Shown in pieces: positions 5,266-6,770 of a stretch of 6,770 bases of DNA (position 1 is the stretch's first letter; every line of letters starts with the position of its first letter). The stretch comes from Oscillospiraceae bacterium (GTDB taxonomy: Bacteria; Bacillota_A; Clostridia; Monoglobales; WRBX01). The notes under the pieces are model-generated. The model saw only the letters and a list, made by a program, of their open reading frames with translations. It was not told the DNA's origin and searched no databases. The position numbers and the translations under genes are program-made. The stretch covers positions 1-6,770 of the forward strand of contig WRBX01000034.1 of assembly GCA_009784335.1 (NCBI GenBank), written 5' to 3'.

Positions 5266-6366
5266 ATGTCTAACCAAACAAAAAACAAAGGCACATTAAA
5301 AACACAATTGTTCGCGGCGATTTCAATGCTATGTATTGCGGGTATTGCCCTTATCAGCGCTACATATGCATGGTTCACATTCGTGTCGAACCCCGAGGTG
5401 AAGGACATCGATCTGTATGTTAAAACAACAGATGAGCTTTATCTATCACCTTATCACAACTTTCAGATGGACCCAGAGCATGCATCTTATGACGATCTGA
5501 CTAAACCATATCTAAACCCGGGATTATGGTTCGCAACAATCACCAGAGATATGATTCAAAATGGCATAGGTGGCGATACTCTTCAAAGGCAGGCAAACTC
5601 GTTCCCGACTGAAATGCTGAATGCATCCAGTATTTTTACCACTTCGAATCAGAATTTCTTCACTCGCGAATTAAATCTAAAAGGAGAGCCAACAGATTAT
5701 GTAGCGTGTGATCCACTTCCGGCAGGCGGATATGTAAAATTTGATTTATGGGCTAAATCAAATAACAGTGGTGTCGTTTATCTCGACGGCGCGGCAGCTG
5801 CCGAAGGATTGAGAAAATCTTATGTTGCAGCTATTGAAACAACCGGCGGTGTGAGGATTACTAGTGACCAAAACTTGAAGAAATACATAGAAAACACCGT
5901 CCGTATTGGTTTCTCTACCGAAGCTGAAGGAGGCGCCGGAGTAGCGCCTGCCGCTCCAAGAGCAGTCGTTTGGGAGCCTAATGCAAAAGGGCACCTTGGC
6001 GCATCATTTGGTGGCCCCGGCGGAGATTTAAAACTGCCGACTCTTGCAATCACAAAAGCCGAGGCAATTCCGGATCCATACACACTTGAGAATATGAATG
6101 TGGGTGGTGAAGGCGGCAAAGATTTGCAAGTTACTTTTGATTACCTTACAGATGAAACAAACTTTTTACAAGGAGCCGGACCATCTCTAAATCCTGATAA
6201 AATTGGTTTGTTCTACCTTGAAGGCGGCCGTGCTGTTAAATTCTCAGTATATATCTGGGTTGAAGGAGCCGATGCAGACACTGTTAATAATGTTGCTAAC
6301 AGCTATTTCAGAACTCTGCTAACATTCGGCATTGAAACCGGTGCTACTGCTTCTTGGATTAAATAA
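5266..6366 (+). CDS. TasA-like SipW-cognate secreted protein, probable major fibre subunit
   Basis: A 366-residue protein with its own promoter and the best ribosome binding site in the window. The basic N-terminus (K6, K8, K12) precedes a hydrophobic segment at about 14-32. It ends in ALISATYAWFTF, with predicted cleavage after T33-Y34-A35 and before W36-F37: the canonical SipW-cognate signal peptide, as in TasA and CalY precursors. The mature N-terminus continues as a likely beta-strand (VKDIDLYVKTTDEL, 45-58). Other strands include 'YVKFDLWAKSNNSGVVYLDG' (156-175) and 'NTVRIGFST' (210-218). A Gly/Ala/Pro-rich loop at about 219-255 and 'VKFSVYIWVEGADAD' (324-338) follow; the WVEG motif recurs in gene 1. 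At 366 residues it is longer than Bacillus TasA (about 260). One Cys in the mature part (C148), no sortase signal. Inference: the abundant, self-assembling subunit. Assignment to the TasA group rests on the signal peptide and context, not on demonstrated homology along the full length. Confidence 0.85.
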   Translation: MSNQTKNKGTLKTQLFAAISMLCIAGIALISATYAWFTFVSNPEVKDIDLYVKTTDELYLSPYHNFQMDPEHASYDDLTKPYLNPGLWFATITRDMIQNGIGGDTLQRQANSFPTEMLNASSIFTTSNQNFFTRELNLKGEPTDYVACDPLPAGGYVKFDLWAKSNNSGVVYLDGAAAAEGLRKSYVAAIETTGGVRITSDQNLKKYIENTVRIGFSTEAEGGAGVAPAAPRAVVWEPNAKGHLGASFGGPGGDLKLPTLAITKAEAIPDPYTLENMNVGGEGGKDLQVTFDYLTDETNFLQGAGPSLNPDKIGLFYLEGGRAVKFSVYIWVEGADADTVNNVANSYFRTLLTFGIETGATASWIK

Positions 6367-6393
6367 GCAGCCCCTATTCAAACTAATTAAAAT

Positions 6394-6423
6394 AAAACGG
6401 TGAGCTTTTGCTCACCGTTTTTT
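6394..6423. terminator. Strong bidirectional intrinsic terminator
   Basis: A 12-pair perfect stem (6394-6405 with 6410-6421, core ACGGTGAGC/GCTCACCGT) has a TTTT loop (6406-6409). T-tracts occur on both strands: TTTTTT at 6418-6423 on the plus strand, and the complement of the AAAA at 6394-6397 on the minus strand. It lies 27 bases after the stop of the 366-aa gene. It also touches the stop codon of the convergent peptidase gene (TTA at 6422-6424), so one hairpin can end both transcripts. Confidence 0.93.
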
Positions 6424-6770
6424 ATGTGTTAAGAATCAATCTTTTTTTATTTTCCCTTCCCCTTCTCTTTTTTATAATCGTTTTCGGCACTTTTTTCTTA
6501 ATGAATTTTCTTCCTCTTTCCTTAGAAAAAAACTTTTTTATCAATGAATATCCTTTACCCACATCGAAAAAAGTGATTAAACCAACCGGCAATATTATAA
6601 AGCATAGCATATTTATAGGTTTGCTTGCCCATGTGATAATGCTGCCTAAAAAAGATGAGTGCCATATAACTCTGCCGACAATATCGCCAAACCTCACGGT
6701 TTCTTTATCGGTGTAATTGCTGGCATCGCCTCCGGTATAATAAATATTGCCGTCAATCCTAACTATTCTA
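6422..6770 (-). CDS. SipW-type (ER-type) signal peptidase I, C-terminal part
   Basis: The gene enters from the right edge; the last 115 codons and the TAA stop are visible and the N-terminal half lies outside. The visible part opens 'RIVRIDGNIYYTGGDASNYT', then 'FGDIVGRVIW' at residues 27-36. This is the box E region of signal peptidases: a GD followed by an Asp (G14, D15, D21) and the I-(V/I)-G-(K/R)-V strand of SipW and archaeal/ER-type enzymes. A C-terminal membrane segment follows at about 52-70, which SipW-type enzymes have and typical bacterial LepB enzymes lack at this position. The end is a very basic tail, 18 Lys/Arg among residues 78-115. The catalytic Ser, and the His that replaces Lys in this subclass, are beyond the window, so activity cannot be checked. 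It is convergent with, and adjacent to, genes carrying SipW-cognate signal peptides, which supports it as their processing enzyme. The symbol sipW would be by analogy only. Confidence 0.8.
   Translation of the reverse strand, partial: RIVRIDGNIYYTGGDASNYTDKETVRFGDIVGRVIWHSSFLGSIITWASKPINMLCFIILPVGLITFFDVGKGYSLIKKFFSKERGRKFIKKKVPKTIIKKRRGRENKKRLILNT

Noticed and set aside
5820..6119. A 99-codon minus-strand frame inside the 366-aa gene
   Set aside because: It is a Pro/Ser-rich shadow of the Gly/Ala-rich coding region, with no ribosome binding site or promoter.
6408..6716. A 102-codon plus-strand frame opposite the peptidase gene
   Set aside because: It begins inside the terminator hairpin and is antisense to a frame with clear signal peptidase motifs.

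Overview
The window looks like a chromosomal segment of a low-GC Gram-positive bacterium (Bacillota, most likely a clostridial-type lineage). The grounds are AT-rich intergenic DNA, strong AGGAG-type ribosome binding sites, consensus sigma-A promoters, TGA and TAA both used as stops, and the families of secreted protein seen. It holds a compact locus for exported, probably fibre-forming surface proteins together with the end of the signal peptidase expected to process them. The layout resembles the TasA/SipW matrix-fibre systems of Firmicutes, but it has an unusually large set of co-encoded subunits.

Positions 1-4982: a sigma-A-like promoter (25-54) drives five tightly coupled plus-strand genes whose ends overlap or lie at most 9 bases apart. 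Genes 1 and 2 (105-812 and 821-1516) encode membrane-anchored proteins with no obvious SipW-type cleavage site. Gene 1 carries a C-terminal WVEG-x-D motif shared with the last gene of the window. Gene 2 carries two copies of a G-x-Y/W...I-x-(A/P)-G-x-Y repeat. Genes 3, 4 and 5 (1513-2157, 2157-2954, 2964-4982) each begin with a hydrophobic export segment ending in [ST]-x-[AS] followed by an aromatic residue and Phe, the signature of SipW-cognate signal peptides. Gene 5 is large (672 aa) and contains a GLUG/right-handed beta-helix-like region.

Positions 4983-5265: an AT-rich control region. It has a weak AT hairpin, four TTWACA-like half-sites at exact 11-base spacing (like the Pho box of PhoP-type OmpR-family regulators), a strong promoter (TTGACA/TATGAT), a dyad with an internal tandem 10-mer in the predicted 5' UTR, and a near-perfect ribosome binding site. 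Positions 5266-6366: a 366-aa TasA-like secreted protein, probably the abundant subunit. Positions 6394-6423: a strong bidirectional terminator. Positions 6422-6770 (minus strand): the C-terminal 115 residues of a SipW-type (ER-type) signal peptidase, running off the window.

Proposed working model (inference): the peptidase cleaves the exported precursors. The 366-aa protein, made at high level from its own regulated promoter, polymerises. The operon proteins made at lower level act as anchors, minor subunits or tip/adhesin. No sortase motif, CRISPR array, tRNA, rRNA or mobile element is visible.
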